Below, piece after piece: positions 19,880 to 30,404 of a stretch of 64,000 nucleotides of DNA (its first letter is position 1; each line of letters begins with the position of its first letter). Source of the DNA: Prochlorococcus sp. AG-402-K22 (GTDB taxonomy: Bacteria; Cyanobacteriota; Cyanobacteriia; PCC-6307; Cyanobiaceae); the NCBI GenBank assembly GCA_003216755.1, contig QCIJ01000002.1, positions 1 through 64,000 on the forward strand. Direction: 5' to 3'. The translations under genes and the position numbers were made by a program. A model generated the notes under the pieces. It saw only the letters and a program-made list of their open reading frames with translations. It was not told the origin of the DNA and searched no databases.

Positions 19880-19984
19880 TATATAAATTTAAAAATTAAG
19901 ATAATTTAATCATCTCATGGCGTGATTAAAATAGAAATATAGATATTAGAAACTTCAATGATAACTAAGCATAGTTTTAGACAA

Positions 19985-19990
19985 TATAAT
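19985..19990 (+). promoter_or_regulatory. -10 box TATAAT abutting the CPBP gene start
   Basis: A perfect TATAAT ends five bases before the ATG at 19996. A transcript starting at the usual 6-8 bases downstream would begin at or next to the A of the ATG, giving a leaderless mRNA. No Shine-Dalgarno sequence is visible before this ATG. TATAAT also occurs by chance in AT-rich DNA. Confidence 0.4.
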
Positions 19991-19995
19991 AAGTT

Positions 19996-21357
19996 ATGAT
20001 CTTTAAAAATATTTCTAAGTCAAAACTCTTTTTAGCTTTTATTTCTATAGTAATAACTTTTTTTGTATGGCAACAAGGCTTAAAAGATAGTTTAAATAGA
20101 CCATCTGTTTCATTTGATATAAGTCAAAAAGAGCAAGAAATTGCAGAATTATCGGTCCAAGCAATACCTGTAAATCTTAAAAAATTTTTTATCATAAATG
20201 ATCCTGTTGATCAAATAAATAAATTACTCTCTGAGGTCTCATTTGATGAACTAACGGAAAGAAATAAATTAATTCGAATAATTTCTTCAGAATCAAATGA
20301 TCCTATAATCTATAAAAATATATCCAAAGATTTTGAAAATAAAAACTTTAAATTACTTATTGATGAGATAGAAAAAAAATCCAATAATAATTCATATCAA
20401 CCAAATCCTGATAAATTTGATTTATTTAAAGGGGATAAATTTTTATATCACCTTTTAAGCCAGAAATTTAATTTTGACGATAGTTCATTAATAACAAATT
20501 CATTTTCAAGCAAAATGTTTTTAAAAATATTAGCCATCAGACTAATGCCACTTTTAACAATACTTATTGGCTCTATTCTGGCTTTAAAAATATTATGGAC
20601 CTCCATATATTTGAAAAAGTTTGGTTGGCAAGAAATTAAATCATTAGATTTAGAATTAATAGATATGGTTTTATTAATTGCAGGTGGATTTGTTGTTTTG
20701 GGCGAAGTGGTATCACCTTTGTTTTCTATCAGTTTGGTTGAAGTTTTTTCAAAACATATCTCTAATGAATTGTCTCAATCTTTAAAAATATTCTTTGGAT
20801 ATCTTTTTATGGCTATTCCGCCATTAGGAATAGTTTTTTATCAAATTAAATCTTTGAATGGTGAATTTAATTTTAAAAAGGATTATTTAGAGTTCAATTT
20901 CGTGCCAATAAAATATGCAATTATCCAGGGAATTAAAGGTTGGTTAACAATTATTCCTTTTGTTTTATTGATTTCTCTAATTATGAATAGTCTGATCGAT
21001 AATCAGAATGGTAGTAACCCTTTACTGGAAATTGTTCTTAATAATAATAATTACTTATCATTTTTTCTATTATTTGTAACAACAACTCTATTTGCTCCTC
21101 TGTTTGAGGAGATTATATTTCGCGGTATTTTACTACCAACTCTTTCAAGAGATTTTGGAGTAATTTCGGGCATCATAGTTTCAGCTTTTATCTTTGCATT
21201 AGCTCATTTAAGTTTGGGAGAAATGCCGCCATTATTTGTTCTAGGAATTGGATTAGGAATTACAAGAATTGCTTCAGGGAGTTTGTTTTCCTCAGTGATT
21301 ATGCATTCTTTATGGAATGGATTGACCTTCTTGAATTTGTTTTTATTGAGGACATAA
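19996..21357 (+). CDS. CPBP-family intramembrane metalloprotease
   Basis: The 453-residue protein has an N-terminal membrane anchor, a soluble region to about residue 170, then several membrane helices ending in the CPBP (Abi) domain. The catalytic elements are EEIIFRGILLP (the EExxxR motif) near residue 371, FALAHLSLG, and the last HSLWNGL motif. Members cleave prenylated or membrane proteins, or act in bacterial defence; in cyanobacteria targets are unknown. The gene starts directly after a TATAAT box and is 80 bases from the next gene. Confidence 0.88.
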   Translation: MIFKNISKSKLFLAFISIVITFFVWQQGLKDSLNRPSVSFDISQKEQEIAELSVQAIPVNLKKFFIINDPVDQINKLLSEVSFDELTERNKLIRIISSESNDPIIYKNISKDFENKNFKLLIDEIEKKSNNNSYQPNPDKFDLFKGDKFLYHLLSQKFNFDDSSLITNSFSSKMFLKILAIRLMPLLTILIGSILALKILWTSIYLKKFGWQEIKSLDLELIDMVLLIAGGFVVLGEVVSPLFSISLVEVFSKHISNELSQSLKIFFGYLFMAIPPLGIVFYQIKSLNGEFNFKKDYLEFNFVPIKYAIIQGIKGWLTIIPFVLLISLIMNSLIDNQNGSNPLLEIVLNNNNYLSFFLLFVTTTLFAPLFEEIIFRGILLPTLSRDFGVISGIIVSAFIFALAHLSLGEMPPLFVLGIGLGITRIASGSLFSSVIMHSLWNGLTFLNLFLLRT

Positions 21358-21439
21358 AGAATTTAATTTTTACTTGCTAATCAAACCAAAAGATGTTTAT
21401 TTAATGAATAATACTTCTTTTGTTCCAAACAAATAATTG

Positions 21440-21868
21440 ATGCCCTATTATGAAAAACAATCTGGTTTTGAAAAAAAAGTTTCATATCAAATTAAAAAAA
21501 ATTCCGAAAAAATATCTATATTTAGTATCAAATTAATACATCAAATTTTCGACACCATTAATATCTCTCTTTTGGTATTAATTTTCAGCTTATTTTTCTT
21601 ATCTTTTGATAGTCAAAGAAAATGGACAAATACATATAAAACCTTATCTAAAACAAAAGCTATCAATAATAATCTCATTGATTATATTTCTAAAATTGAA
21701 GAATTTTATATCAGTGAACTTGAGTCTCTCAATATTTATAGAAAAACTAAACCTGAAGATTTAATTTATCTAGATAAACTTGCAGAAAAAAAAGAAAGTT
21801 TATTTAAGATAAATTTAAGAAGTTTCATTGAAGGGTTTAGTGATAGCAAATATCAAAGGGGATATTGA
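21440..21868 (+). CDS. Small bitopic coiled-coil protein before ftsI, candidate FtsL
   Basis: This 142-residue protein starts at ATG 21440, preceded directly by TTG. It has a basic cytoplasmic N-terminus of about 37 residues, one membrane helix (ISLLVLIFSLFFLSF), and an extracytoplasmic helical segment of about 85 residues that could form a coiled coil. Its stop overlaps the ftsI ATG by one base (TGATG). That topology and position match FtsL, the divisome partner of FtsI, whose sequence is very poorly conserved. The assignment is from position and topology only. Confidence 0.65.
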   Translation: MPYYEKQSGFEKKVSYQIKKNSEKISIFSIKLIHQIFDTINISLLVLIFSLFFLSFDSQRKWTNTYKTLSKTKAINNNLIDYISKIEEFYISELESLNIYRKTKPEDLIYLDKLAEKKESLFKINLRSFIEGFSDSKYQRGY

Positions 21869-23619
21869 TGAAAAAATACAAAAAAATTGTTCGTCTAATA
21901 CCCCTTGATCAAAGAAGATTTAAATTGCTCTATATTTTTAGCTTACTATTAATGTTTTGCTTGTTTGGTAGGTTAGTTAAATTGCAAGTCTTTAATTCTT
22001 CTGATTTACAAAGGAAAGCTAGATTAGTGCAGTCTTCTAAAACTAACTCCTTAAAAAAAAGGAGATCAATTGTTGATAGAAATAATAGACTAATTGCTTA
22101 CGACAAACCGCTCTATAAATTATGGGCCCATCCAAAATATTTTAATTTTCCTGGTGATTCAATTAACAGAGTTCGCAGTATTGAAGAAGTTGCACAAAAA
22201 TTGTCACCAATCTTGGATGTTAATAATGAAATACTCTTGAGGAAAATTAATAATAAAATGAGTGGTATCAAGCTTATGGATAAAATTTCAGAAGAAAAGG
22301 CAGAAAAGATTAAGAACCTTCAAATAAGCGGACTTGATTTGTTTAAATATTCGCAGAGATATTATCCACAAGGGGAGCTTTACTCTAATCTCGTCGGGTT
22401 TGTTAATGATGAAAATATAGCTTCAGCAGGTTTAGAGCTATATTTAGATAATCAAATTAAAGTTTTTAATAAAAGTAATTTAATAAAAAAAGGAGGCGAT
22501 GGAACTCCTCTCCCGGATAATTCAGCGCCAGGTGATTTTATTTTTGATTACAAAAGTTTAGGCCTAACTATAGATTCAAAATTACAGAAAGCGTCATTCA
22601 ATGCATTGTCAAAGCAAGTAATCAAATGGAGAGCGAAGAAGGGATTTGCCATAGTTATGGATGTTAATAATGGTCAGATTCTCTCCTTGGTTACAGTCCC
22701 TACATATGATCCAAATAAATTTTGGCAGTATAATTCTGAACTCTTTAGGGGTTGGTATTCTCAAGATTTGTTTGAGCCTGGTTCAACTTTTAAACCTATT
22801 AATCTTGCCTTAGCCTTAGAAGAAAAAGTAATCCAGAAAGATGGAGTAGTTGAAGATATTGGAAAGATTAATGTTGGAGGATGGATCCTTTCTAATTGGG
22901 ACAAAAAAGGTAATGGATACATTGACTATCCAAAAGTTTTGCAGGTTTCAAGTAATGTTGGGATGGTAAAAATAATGCGAAATTTAGACCCCAAAATTTA
23001 TTGGGATTTGCTAAAAAATTTAGGTATAAATAAAAATTTAAAGACTGACTTATTTGAATCAACTGCTGGTCAACTAAAAAGAAAAGATTTATTTGTAAAT
23101 CAATCAATTGAGCCTGCTGTAACTTCTTTTGGTAAAGGTTTCTCAATCTCGCCACTTAAATTGGTTCAACTTCATGCGGCTCTAGCAAATGGGGGTTTTG
23201 AAGTGACTCCTCATGTAACCTCAACTTTTAAAGAAAGATTTAATGAAAATCCAAAAAAACAATTTTTTTCAAACGAGGTTTCTAAAACTGTTCTTGAATG
23301 GATGGAGAGCGTAGTTGATAAAGGTAGTGGATCCGGAGCAAAAATAGAGGGTTATAGGATAGCGGGGAAAACGGGCACTTCTCAAAAAGCCTCAAATGGT
23401 TCGTATACAAGCAAAAAAGTTTGTAGTTTTGTCGCAACCTTACCAGTTAATGATCCAAAATATGTTGTTCTCGTAGTAGTTGATGAGCCATCTAAATCAT
23501 ATGCATATGGTTCAACTGTTGCAGTGCCAGTTGCGAAAGAAATTATCGAGAGTTTGATAGTAATTGAAAAAATACCTCCCAATATTAAGGATCACGGAAT
23601 GATTGTTAAAAAACCCTAA
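21868..23619 (+). CDS. ftsI: Penicillin-binding protein FtsI (septal transpeptidase)
   Basis: FtsI cross-links septal peptidoglycan. The 583-residue protein has an N-terminal membrane helix (LYIFSLLLMFCLFGRLV), a dimerisation domain containing RRSIVDRNNRLIA, and the transpeptidase motifs SxxK in PGSTFKPIN, SxN in SSNVGM and KTG in AGKTGTSQKA. I place the start at ATG 21868 rather than the TTG just before it because of the TGATG overlap with the upstream gene. Length is typical for class B PBPs. Confidence 0.95.
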   Translation: MKKYKKIVRLIPLDQRRFKLLYIFSLLLMFCLFGRLVKLQVFNSSDLQRKARLVQSSKTNSLKKRRSIVDRNNRLIAYDKPLYKLWAHPKYFNFPGDSINRVRSIEEVAQKLSPILDVNNEILLRKINNKMSGIKLMDKISEEKAEKIKNLQISGLDLFKYSQRYYPQGELYSNLVGFVNDENIASAGLELYLDNQIKVFNKSNLIKKGGDGTPLPDNSAPGDFIFDYKSLGLTIDSKLQKASFNALSKQVIKWRAKKGFAIVMDVNNGQILSLVTVPTYDPNKFWQYNSELFRGWYSQDLFEPGSTFKPINLALALEEKVIQKDGVVEDIGKINVGGWILSNWDKKGNGYIDYPKVLQVSSNVGMVKIMRNLDPKIYWDLLKNLGINKNLKTDLFESTAGQLKRKDLFVNQSIEPAVTSFGKGFSISPLKLVQLHAALANGGFEVTPHVTSTFKERFNENPKKQFFSNEVSKTVLEWMESVVDKGSGSGAKIEGYRIAGKTGTSQKASNGSYTSKKVCSFVATLPVNDPKYVVLVVVDEPSKSYAYGSTVAVPVAKEIIESLIVIEKIPPNIKDHGMIVKKP

Positions 23620-23709
23620 AATTTTCCAATTTTATAAATATTTAGTTCATTATCTGATGATTTCATAGGGAATAAAAGCTAGTTTATAGATATATATGAT
23701 TATCTAGAA

Positions 23710-24711
23710 ATGAAATCAATTTTAGAACAATTATCCTCAATGACTGTTGTTGTTGCTGATACTGGAGATTTAGATTCGATAAAAAAATTTCAACCAAGGG
23801 ATGCCACCACTAATCCATCTCTAATACTTGCGGCTGCTAAGAATCCTGATTATGTGAAATTAATTGATAAAGCTTTAGAAAGTTCAGAAAATGCATTGCC
23901 CCAAGGATTCTCTGAAATTGAATTAATTAAAGAAACTGTTGACCAAGTTTCAGTATTTTTTGGAAAAGAAATATTGAAAATTATTTCAGGGCGCGTATCT
24001 ACAGAAGTTGATGCAAGACTGAGCTTTGACACCGAAGCTACGGTAGAAAAAGCGAGAAAATTGATCAATCTTTATAAAAGTTTTGGAATTGAAAAGGAAA
24101 GAATTTTAATTAAGATTGCCTCAACTTGGGAGGGAATTAAGGCAGCTGAAACTTTGGAAAAAGAGGGTATTAAATGCAACTTAACTTTACTTTTTAACTT
24201 CTGCCAAGCGGTAACTTGTGCAAAAGCAAAGATTACTCTAATATCTCCGTTCGTTGGTCGTATATTGGATTGGCATAAAGCAAAAACTGGTAAATCTAGT
24301 TTTGTTGGTGCTGAAGACCCTGGTGTTATTTCGGTTACACAAATTTACAAGTACTTTAAAGAAAAAGGATTCAAGACAGAAGTTATGGGAGCGAGTTTTA
24401 GAAATCTTGATGAAATAAAAGAATTAGCAGGTTGCGATCTTTTAACAATCGCACCAAAATTTCTTGAAGAACTGAAAAAAGAAAAAGGAGAGTTAATTAG
24501 AAAATTAGATGTAAGTACCCAAATAAATAATTCTATTGACTACGAATTTGAAGAAAAGGATTTCAGATTAAATATGTTAGAAGATCAAATGGCGAGTGAG
24601 AAGCTTAGTGAAGGTATCACTGGATTCAGTAAGGCTATAGAACAATTGGAAGACTTGCTACTTAAAAGATATTCAGAAATTAAAAATCATAAATTAATTT
24701 CTGCTAACTAA
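23710..24711 (+). CDS. tal: Transaldolase
   Basis: Transaldolase moves a dihydroxyacetone unit between sugar phosphates in the non-oxidative pentose phosphate pathway. The 333-residue protein has the signature [15 protein letters not shown] near residue 31 and the Schiff-base lysine in [15 protein letters not shown] near residue 134, plus [14 protein letters not shown]. It is the TalB-like long form. In marine cyanobacteria this enzyme matters for night-time and phage-redirected carbon flow; that is family knowledge, not seen here. Confidence 0.97.
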   Translation: MKSILEQLSSMTVVVADTGDLDSIKKFQPRDATTNPSLILAAAKNPDYVKLIDKALESSENALPQGFSEIELIKETVDQVSVFFGKEILKIISGRVSTEVDARLSFDTEATVEKARKLINLYKSFGIEKERILIKIASTWEGIKAAETLEKEGIKCNLTLLFNFCQAVTCAKAKITLISPFVGRILDWHKAKTGKSSFVGAEDPGVISVTQIYKYFKEKGFKTEVMGASFRNLDEIKELAGCDLLTIAPKFLEELKKEKGELIRKLDVSTQINNSIDYEFEEKDFRLNMLEDQMASEKLSEGITGFSKAIEQLEDLLLKRYSEIKNHKLISAN

Positions 24712-24734
24712 ATTTAAGTTTGAATTAAAAAGAA

Positions 24735-25868
24735 TTAAGTTCCACTTTTTGTTAAAAGTCTTCTGATAACTCTTTTTGCTATATCTTCATAACTCATTTC
24801 TCCTGATAATATTTGAGCAATCCGTTTAGGCGCTGTTTTTCTCTTGACACCTAATTGGTATCCAGTTCTTGGGAATCTATAAAATACTTGGGCTATTCTC
24901 CTCCCCCAAACCATTGACTTCCCCCAAATGTTATTAATTTTTTTCGTATAAAGATTTAAATCATCTACTTTTCCTGATAGGCACTGATCTATGTATTCTG
25001 CAGCATAAAAACTGCTAATTAAAGATGGTCTAATTCCTTCAGCTAAAAATGGATCACATAGAGATGCTGCATCTCCAACCGCTAAAACTTTGTCACCATT
25101 AATTGAGTGGAAGCCATTCCATATTCTCAGTTTCTTAGTAATTGTTTTATGAGGAAAATCATCAAAACCGAAGCTTCTGAGAACTTGTTTATTTATATCC
25201 TTATTTTCTAGGAGACCATTATTTATAAAAGTACCTAATCCAATATTTAAGCTTTCTCTTAGGGGGAATGCCCATGCAAAGCCATATTTTATAAATCCAA
25301 ACTCAAATCTAACTGCATCTTTCGGTATATCACCTAACCCTTTCAATCTTAATGAGATTGTGTTCGCAAATTTCGGTTTTCTTGGCCCTAAATTGAAATA
25401 TCCTGCCCATTTGGAATGGGACCCATCTGCAATAATAAGAAATTCTGATATATATTTTATTTTGTTATTGCAAGTAATTTCCCATTTATCATTTTTTTTT
25501 ATGATTATTTTTATCAATAATAGTCTTATTATCTGAACTCCATTACTCAAGGACTCATCAAGTAATAATTGATCAAGTTTCTCTCTTTTAATAATCCAAA
25601 ATGGGGATTCACCCGTCAGATCAGCAGTCACATTATCTGCAGCCTTCCATCTGAATTCAACATTCTTAATTTTTGATTCTATGGAATCTTCTATATCTAA
25701 AGGAAGAAATCTTTGCATTGAAGATGCCATCCCACCTGCACATGGTTTGTAATCTTGGAATTTTTCTTTCTCAATGATTAAAACAGAATATCCTTTCTTT
25801 GATAGGTTAAGAGCGGCGGAAGATCCTGATAAACCTCCACCAATTATTACAACGTCAAATGCTATCAA
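24735..25868 (-). CDS. FAD-dependent oxidoreductase, geranylgeranyl reductase-like
   Basis: The 377-residue flavoprotein starts with the dinucleotide-binding motif [22 protein letters not shown] and continues with [16 protein letters not shown], the latter pattern being typical of the geranylgeranyl reductase family, and has [19 protein letters not shown] for the FAD ribityl site. It could reduce isoprenoid side chains, but this genome should also carry chlP elsewhere, so its substrate is open. Its start overlaps the frr stop by four bases (ATGA). Confidence 0.85.
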   Translation of the reverse strand: MIAFDVVIIGGGLSGSSAALNLSKKGYSVLIIEKEKFQDYKPCAGGMASSMQRFLPLDIEDSIESKIKNVEFRWKAADNVTADLTGESPFWIIKREKLDQLLLDESLSNGVQIIRLLLIKIIIKKNDKWEITCNNKIKYISEFLIIADGSHSKWAGYFNLGPRKPKFANTISLRLKGLGDIPKDAVRFEFGFIKYGFAWAFPLRESLNIGLGTFINNGLLENKDINKQVLRSFGFDDFPHKTITKKLRIWNGFHSINGDKVLAVGDAASLCDPFLAEGIRPSLISSFYAAEYIDQCLSGKVDDLNLYTKKINNIWGKSMVWGRRIAQVFYRFPRTGYQLGVKRKTAPKRIAQILSGEMSYEDIAKRVIRRLLTKSGT

Positions 25869-26413
25869 ACTTTTAGAATTTCCTTCTCTTTTTCAGATAA
25901 ATTAGTTTCTATTAAAGCAATATATTTATCAGTAATTTTCTGAATTTCAGATTGATTATCCCTCGATTCATCAATAGAAATAAGACCATCTTTTTCGTCT
26001 TTTTTTTCTTTATCAACAGCATCTCTTCTAATATTTCTCAAAGCTACTTTTCCTTCCTCTGCATATTTAGAGGCTAATTTACAAAATTCTTTTCTTCTTT
26101 CTTCTGTTAAAGGAGGAACATTTATTCTTATTACTTTCCCATCATTATTTGGAGTAATACCTAAATCACTCATTGAAATAGATTTCTCTATCGCTTGTAA
26201 ACATGAAATATCAAAAGGTTGTATGGAAATTGTTTGCGAATCAACAGTGCTTATTGTGGCAAGCGATTTGATCGGTGTAACTGCTCCATAGTAATCAACA
26301 CTTACTCTGTCTAACAAGGAAGCATTAGCCCTGCCAGTCCTAATTGTATTAAAGTTTCTTTGTGTGGCTTCAATACTTTTATTCATATTTTCTTGAATTT
26401 CTTTTTCTTTCAT
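25865..26413 (-). CDS. frr: Ribosome recycling factor
   Basis: RRF with EF-G splits post-termination ribosomes. The 182-residue protein has the hallmark [23 protein letters not shown] at the start of domain I, IQPFD, and [20 protein letters not shown]. Length is normal. It lies 22 bases after pyrH on the same strand, a conserved bacterial pairing, and overlaps the next gene by four bases. Confidence 0.98.
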   Translation of the reverse strand: MKEKEIQENMNKSIEATQRNFNTIRTGRANASLLDRVSVDYYGAVTPIKSLATISTVDSQTISIQPFDISCLQAIEKSISMSDLGITPNNDGKVIRINVPPLTEERRKEFCKLASKYAEEGKVALRNIRRDAVDKEKKDEKDGLISIDESRDNQSEIQKITDKYIALIETNLSEKEKEILKV

Positions 26414-26435
26414 GATTAGAAAAATTAAATGATCT

Positions 26436-27140
26436 TTAACTAATTAAAGAGCCTATTGGCTCACCAGCAACAGCTTTAGAAATGTTCCCTTTTTTGAATA
26501 TATCAAAAACCATAATTGGGATATTATTATCTTTGCAAAGTGCAATCGCAGTACTGTCCATTACTGCAATTTCATCACTAAGAACTTGTTGATAACTGAG
26601 AGAGGAATATTTTTTTGCATCTTTAAATTGATTAGGATCACAATCGTACACTCCATCAACTTTAGTAGCCTTCATGACAACTTCAGCGTTTATCTCTGCT
26701 GCTCTTAAAGCTGCTGTAGTATCAGTTGTAAAAAATGGATTTCCGCATCCACCACCGAAAACTACAACTCTTCCTTTTTCTAGGTGCCTCATAGCTCTTC
26801 TTCTAATGTAAGGTTCTGCAATTTCCTGCATTTCGATTGCTGTTTGCACTCTGGTTGCAACTCCAACTCTCTCTAGGCCATCTTGAAGTGAAATCGCGTT
26901 CATTACTGTTGCTAGCATCCCTACATAATCAGCCGTCGCGCGATCCATTCCGTCTGCAGACCCTTTAAGCCCCCTAAAAATGTTTCCACCACCAACTACT
27001 ATCGCAAGTTGTACATTATTTTCGACTACTTTTGAAACATCCTCTGCAATTGACTGAACTATAGCAGGATCGATACCATAAGGTTTTTCACCCATTAGTG
27101 CTTCACCACTAAGTTTTAAGAGAACTCTATTGTAAGTCAT
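26436..27140 (-). CDS. pyrH: UMP kinase
   Basis: PyrH phosphorylates UMP to UDP and is allosterically controlled in bacteria. The 234-residue protein shows [11 protein letters not shown] at the N-terminus, [25 protein letters not shown] and [15 protein letters not shown], all conserved. Length is standard. The gene begins the pyrH-frr-GGR-like unit on the minus strand. Confidence 0.98.
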   Translation of the reverse strand: MTYNRVLLKLSGEALMGEKPYGIDPAIVQSIAEDVSKVVENNVQLAIVVGGGNIFRGLKGSADGMDRATADYVGMLATVMNAISLQDGLERVGVATRVQTAIEMQEIAEPYIRRRAMRHLEKGRVVVFGGGCGNPFFTTDTTAALRAAEINAEVVMKATKVDGVYDCDPNQFKDAKKYSSLSYQQVLSDEIAVMDSTAIALCKDNNIPIMVFDIFKKGNISKAVAGEPIGSLIS

Positions 27141-27266
27141 TCAATGATTGTACTTTTAAGACCTTAGCAAGTAAAGGCACCAAATTTATTATTTTTCAGA
27201 TATTGCTTGCGTCTTTAAACATTTCTAAACTTGCCTAAAGAAAATTAAAATTATAATTTGGTTTAA

Positions 27267-27959
27267 CTAAAATTCAACACACTTTTGTGCTTTTATTCCT
27301 TGTTCTTTAAAAGGATGTCTTATTAGTTTCATTTCTGTAACTAGATCGGCGTAATTGATAATTGAATCAGATGCTCCCCTTCCAGTTAAAACAATATGAT
27401 TTTTTCTATTATTTAAGCTTTTTAAAAAAGTGATTATTTCTTCTGGTGCAAGATAACCAAGTTTTGTAGCAAAGTTAATTTCATCAAGAATGATAAGTTT
27501 ATAAGATTCGTTTTTTATGTATTTTTTGGCTAGTTGCCATGCTTCTTGAACTAATTTTTCATCTCTTATTCTGTCTTGTGTTTCCCAAGTAAATCCTTCT
27601 CCCAATGAATGCCACGATATGTTTGAAGACAAATTTTTAAGTGCTTTTTCTTCTCCAGTGGTCCAGCCTCCTTTGATAAATTGAATTATTGCCACTTTAT
27701 AGCCATGCCCTATCGTCCTTAAAGCCATACCTAATGATGCAGTTGTCTTGCCCTTACCATTCCCTGTAAAAACAATTAATAATCCTTTTTTTGTTTTTCT
27801 TATTTGTAATCTTTCATTTTGAATATCTTTTCTTTGCTGCATTCTTTTTTTATATGAGCTCTCATCGCTATCCGGGGATAATTTTCCTCCTATTCCAAGT
27901 TTATTTGCTTGATTATCGAGGTTAAATATTTTCTTGGAAGATGAAGGTTTTTCTTGCAT
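27267..27959 (-). CDS. cobO: Cob(I)alamin adenosyltransferase, CobO type
   Basis: CobO/BtuR transfers adenosyl from ATP to corrinoids. The 230-residue protein has a basic N-terminal extension of about 55 residues, a P-loop GNGKGKTTASLGMALRTIGHG near residue 66, and LIILDEINFATKLGYL as the Walker B-like block. It ends with the family-like IKAQKCVEF. It is separate from cobK by 16 kb, so corrin genes are scattered here. Confidence 0.94.
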   Translation of the reverse strand: MQEKPSSSKKIFNLDNQANKLGIGGKLSPDSDESSYKKRMQQRKDIQNERLQIRKTKKGLLIVFTGNGKGKTTASLGMALRTIGHGYKVAIIQFIKGGWTTGEEKALKNLSSNISWHSLGEGFTWETQDRIRDEKLVQEAWQLAKKYIKNESYKLIILDEINFATKLGYLAPEEIITFLKSLNNRKNHIVLTGRGASDSIINYADLVTEMKLIRHPFKEQGIKAQKCVEF

Positions 27960-27993
27960 ATGACCCTAATTTTTATAAAGTGATTATAAATCT

Positions 27994-29163
27994 TTAAATA
28001 TTTTTAGCTCTTTTAACTTTTAAAAGTGCATTATTTACTGCCTGTTGTTGATCTCTTTTAGTAATCCAGTGGTGATAAGTTTGAGTATGTAAACTAACCG
28101 AATGTCCCATCATTCTGGCAGCCACAGTATCTGGTAAATCATAAAAAATTGTTCTTACTGCCCAAGCATGCCTTAGATCATAAGGTTTTATTTGTAAAGA
28201 GTAACGCTTAAACTGATCTGTAATTTTTTTTCCAATATTCTGTAAGGTTGTGATTTTAAGGTCTCTATTAATATTTGGTAGTAGTTCTGGATTTTCACCA
28301 AGTTTTGATAATTCGAACTTTTCCACCCATTCAGGATGGAATGGCCAAACTTGATGTTCCCCCGTTTTAGTCGTAGGTAAAACTCTAATAATTTTGTCCC
28401 CAAAATTAGTTAGAGAACTTAAATCACAAAAAAATACTTCATGATTTCTTAATCCATATGTAGCCATTAAACCAAAAACAAATTTCCATGATTTGTTTGG
28501 TATCATCTCCCAAAGTTTTTCAATTAATTCGTCTGTCGGGAGATCTCTAAATCCTGCTTTTTTCAGGCCATATCCTCTAGAATTTAATTTCCAATCTTCT
28601 GGTAGTTTAATGTCCAAAAACTTAGCCAAAACACTTAGAGAGGTAGCGCATTGTTTTCTACTTCTGCTTCCTTCCTTGTAACTTTCAAGTGTCATTTGAA
28701 ATATTTTTTCTAAGGCTTCATTTTCATGATCACTGTAAATATTGAGGATTCTTTTCATATATGGTTTGTAAGAACTTCTCCAGGTAGTTTTTCTAGTGCT
28801 GCTGAGAAAGTCACATTTGTTTTCTTGAAAAAAAAATTCCTCAAATTGATTTAATTTATTTGGGAATTCAAAACCATCTTTTATTTGTTTTTTATAAGGG
28901 TTGCCAATCCAATTAATCCACTCAAATTGATTCAATTCCAATTGCAAATTGATTAATTGTAATTTTTTTTTGGCCTCCTCTAATCCAGAAATATCAGCAT
29001 TTAAACCAAGAGATATTCTTTGAATTTTAAAGTTATTCTTATCTTCTTTAGAGGGTAGTGAACCACGAATATTTAATTTCTCTCCTCTTTTCTCAATTTT
29101 AAGCTTGCTGCCTTGAGTAGCAAATTTATCATTGACATTATTAATTTCCTGAATTACGTTCAT
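27994..29163 (-). CDS. Tyrosine recombinase (phage integrase family)
   Basis: The 389-residue protein has an N-terminal region of about 200 residues of the arm/core-binding type and a C-terminal catalytic domain. Visible catalytic elements are the first Arg in YGLRNHEVFF, the LRHAWAVRTI box (HxxR) near residue 333, and GHSVSLHTQTYHHW with the nucleophilic Tyr near residue 366. The frame is intact and its base composition matches neighbouring genes. No flanking tRNA, att-like repeat or other phage gene is visible, so it looks like a resident gene, not part of a prophage. Confidence 0.85.
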   Translation of the reverse strand: MNVIQEINNVNDKFATQGSKLKIEKRGEKLNIRGSLPSKEDKNNFKIQRISLGLNADISGLEEAKKKLQLINLQLELNQFEWINWIGNPYKKQIKDGFEFPNKLNQFEEFFFQENKCDFLSSTRKTTWRSSYKPYMKRILNIYSDHENEALEKIFQMTLESYKEGSRSRKQCATSLSVLAKFLDIKLPEDWKLNSRGYGLKKAGFRDLPTDELIEKLWEMIPNKSWKFVFGLMATYGLRNHEVFFCDLSSLTNFGDKIIRVLPTTKTGEHQVWPFHPEWVEKFELSKLGENPELLPNINRDLKITTLQNIGKKITDQFKRYSLQIKPYDLRHAWAVRTIFYDLPDTVAARMMGHSVSLHTQTYHHWITKRDQQQAVNNALLKVKRAKNI

Positions 29164-29182
29164 TTACTTATATAATTGACCA

Positions 29183-29188
29183 TATAAT
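29183..29188 (+). promoter_or_regulatory. -10 box for hemH
   Basis: A perfect TATAAT lies in the 65-base divergent spacer between the integrase and hemH, placing a start site near 29195 and a 5' leader of about 34 bases. No good -35 box is visible, which is common in this group. Confidence 0.45.
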
Positions 29189-29228
29189 GACGTTTTTAAT
29201 GTTGATTTTCAATCTCCATAAATTTTAA

Positions 29229-30404
29229 ATGAATAAAATAGGCGTCTTACTAATGAATTTAGGAGGGCCTGAACGCATTACTGATGTCGGCCCATTCTTA
29301 TACAATCTTTTTTCTGATCCAGAAATAATTAGGACTCCTTTCCCTATTTTTCAAAAGCCCTTAGCTTGGTTAATCAGTACGCTTAGGAGTACTACATCAC
29401 AACAAGCCTACCTTTCTATAGGTGGAGGTTCACCTATTAGAAGGATAACTGAACAACAAGCAAGAGAATTACAATCTAAATTAAGGGAAAATGGGTTTAA
29501 TGCAACTACCTATATCGCTATGAGGTATTGGCATCCTTTTACTGAGTCGGCTATTGCAGATATGAAAGCAGATGGTATAGATCAAGTTGTTGTAATACCT
29601 TTGTATCCACATTTTTCGATAAGTACTAGTGGTTCGAGTTTTAGGGAATTAAAAAAATTGCGAGATTCTGATGCTGAATTTAAAAAGGTTCCAATGAGAT
29701 GTGTAAGGAGTTGGTTCAGTCAATCAGGCTATTTAAAGTCAATGGTCGAACTAATTTCTGAACAGATTTCACTATGTGAATCCCCTTCAAAAGCCCATAT
29801 ATTTTTTACTGCTCATGGAGTTCCTAAGAGTTACGTAGAGGAAGCTGGAGACCCTTATAAACAACAAATTGAAGATTGTTCTTTATTAATTCTAAATGAG
29901 CTGGAAAAATGTTTAGGGCATAGTAACCCTCACACACTTTCTTATCAAAGTAGAGTTGGTCCTGTTGAATGGTTAAAGCCTTATACAGAAGATGTGTTAG
30001 CTGATCTAGGGAGGTCAAATGTTAATGATCTGGTTGTGGTTCCAATAAGTTTCGTTGGAGAGCATATCGAAACCTTGCAAGAAATTGATATTGAATATAA
30101 AGAAATTGCTGAAAAGGCTGGCATTAAAAATTTTCGAAGAGTTAAGGCTCTAAATACTCACCCCACTTTTATTGGAGGTCTTAGCGATTTAGTGATTTCC
30201 TGTTTGGAAGGGCCTTTAGTTAATATAGAGGAGGCTTCTAAGTTGCCTGAAAAAGTTAAACTTTATCCCCAAGAGAAGTGGCAATGGGGTTGGAATAATA
30301 GTTCAGAGGTGTGGAACGGAAGGGTCGCAATGATTATTTTTCTTGTGCTTTTTATTGAACTTATTTCAGGCTCTGGACCTCTACATAAATTAGGCATTTT
30401 ATAA
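29229..30404 (+). CDS. hemH: Ferrochelatase with C-terminal LHC-like helix
   Basis: Ferrochelatase inserts Fe2+ into protoporphyrin IX. The 391-residue protein has [10 protein letters not shown] at the start, the [17 protein letters not shown] motif with the metal/porphyrin His and Glu, and the [17 protein letters not shown] segment. Beyond the catalytic domain a linker leads to a membrane helix with [22 protein letters not shown], the chlorophyll a/b-binding-like motif (ExxNGRxAM) known from high-light-inducible proteins and typical of cyanobacterial and plastid ferrochelatases. Confidence 0.97.
   Translation: MNKIGVLLMNLGGPERITDVGPFLYNLFSDPEIIRTPFPIFQKPLAWLISTLRSTTSQQAYLSIGGGSPIRRITEQQARELQSKLRENGFNATTYIAMRYWHPFTESAIADMKADGIDQVVVIPLYPHFSISTSGSSFRELKKLRDSDAEFKKVPMRCVRSWFSQSGYLKSMVELISEQISLCESPSKAHIFFTAHGVPKSYVEEAGDPYKQQIEDCSLLILNELEKCLGHSNPHTLSYQSRVGPVEWLKPYTEDVLADLGRSNVNDLVVVPISFVGEHIETLQEIDIEYKEIAEKAGIKNFRRVKALNTHPTFIGGLSDLVISCLEGPLVNIEEASKLPEKVKLYPQEKWQWGWNNSSEVWNGRVAMIIFLVLFIELISGSGPLHKLGIL

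Noticed and set aside
27994..29163. Prophage or integrated island at the recombinase gene
   Set aside because: Neighbours on both sides are core genes with tight spacing and no tRNA or direct repeats are present.
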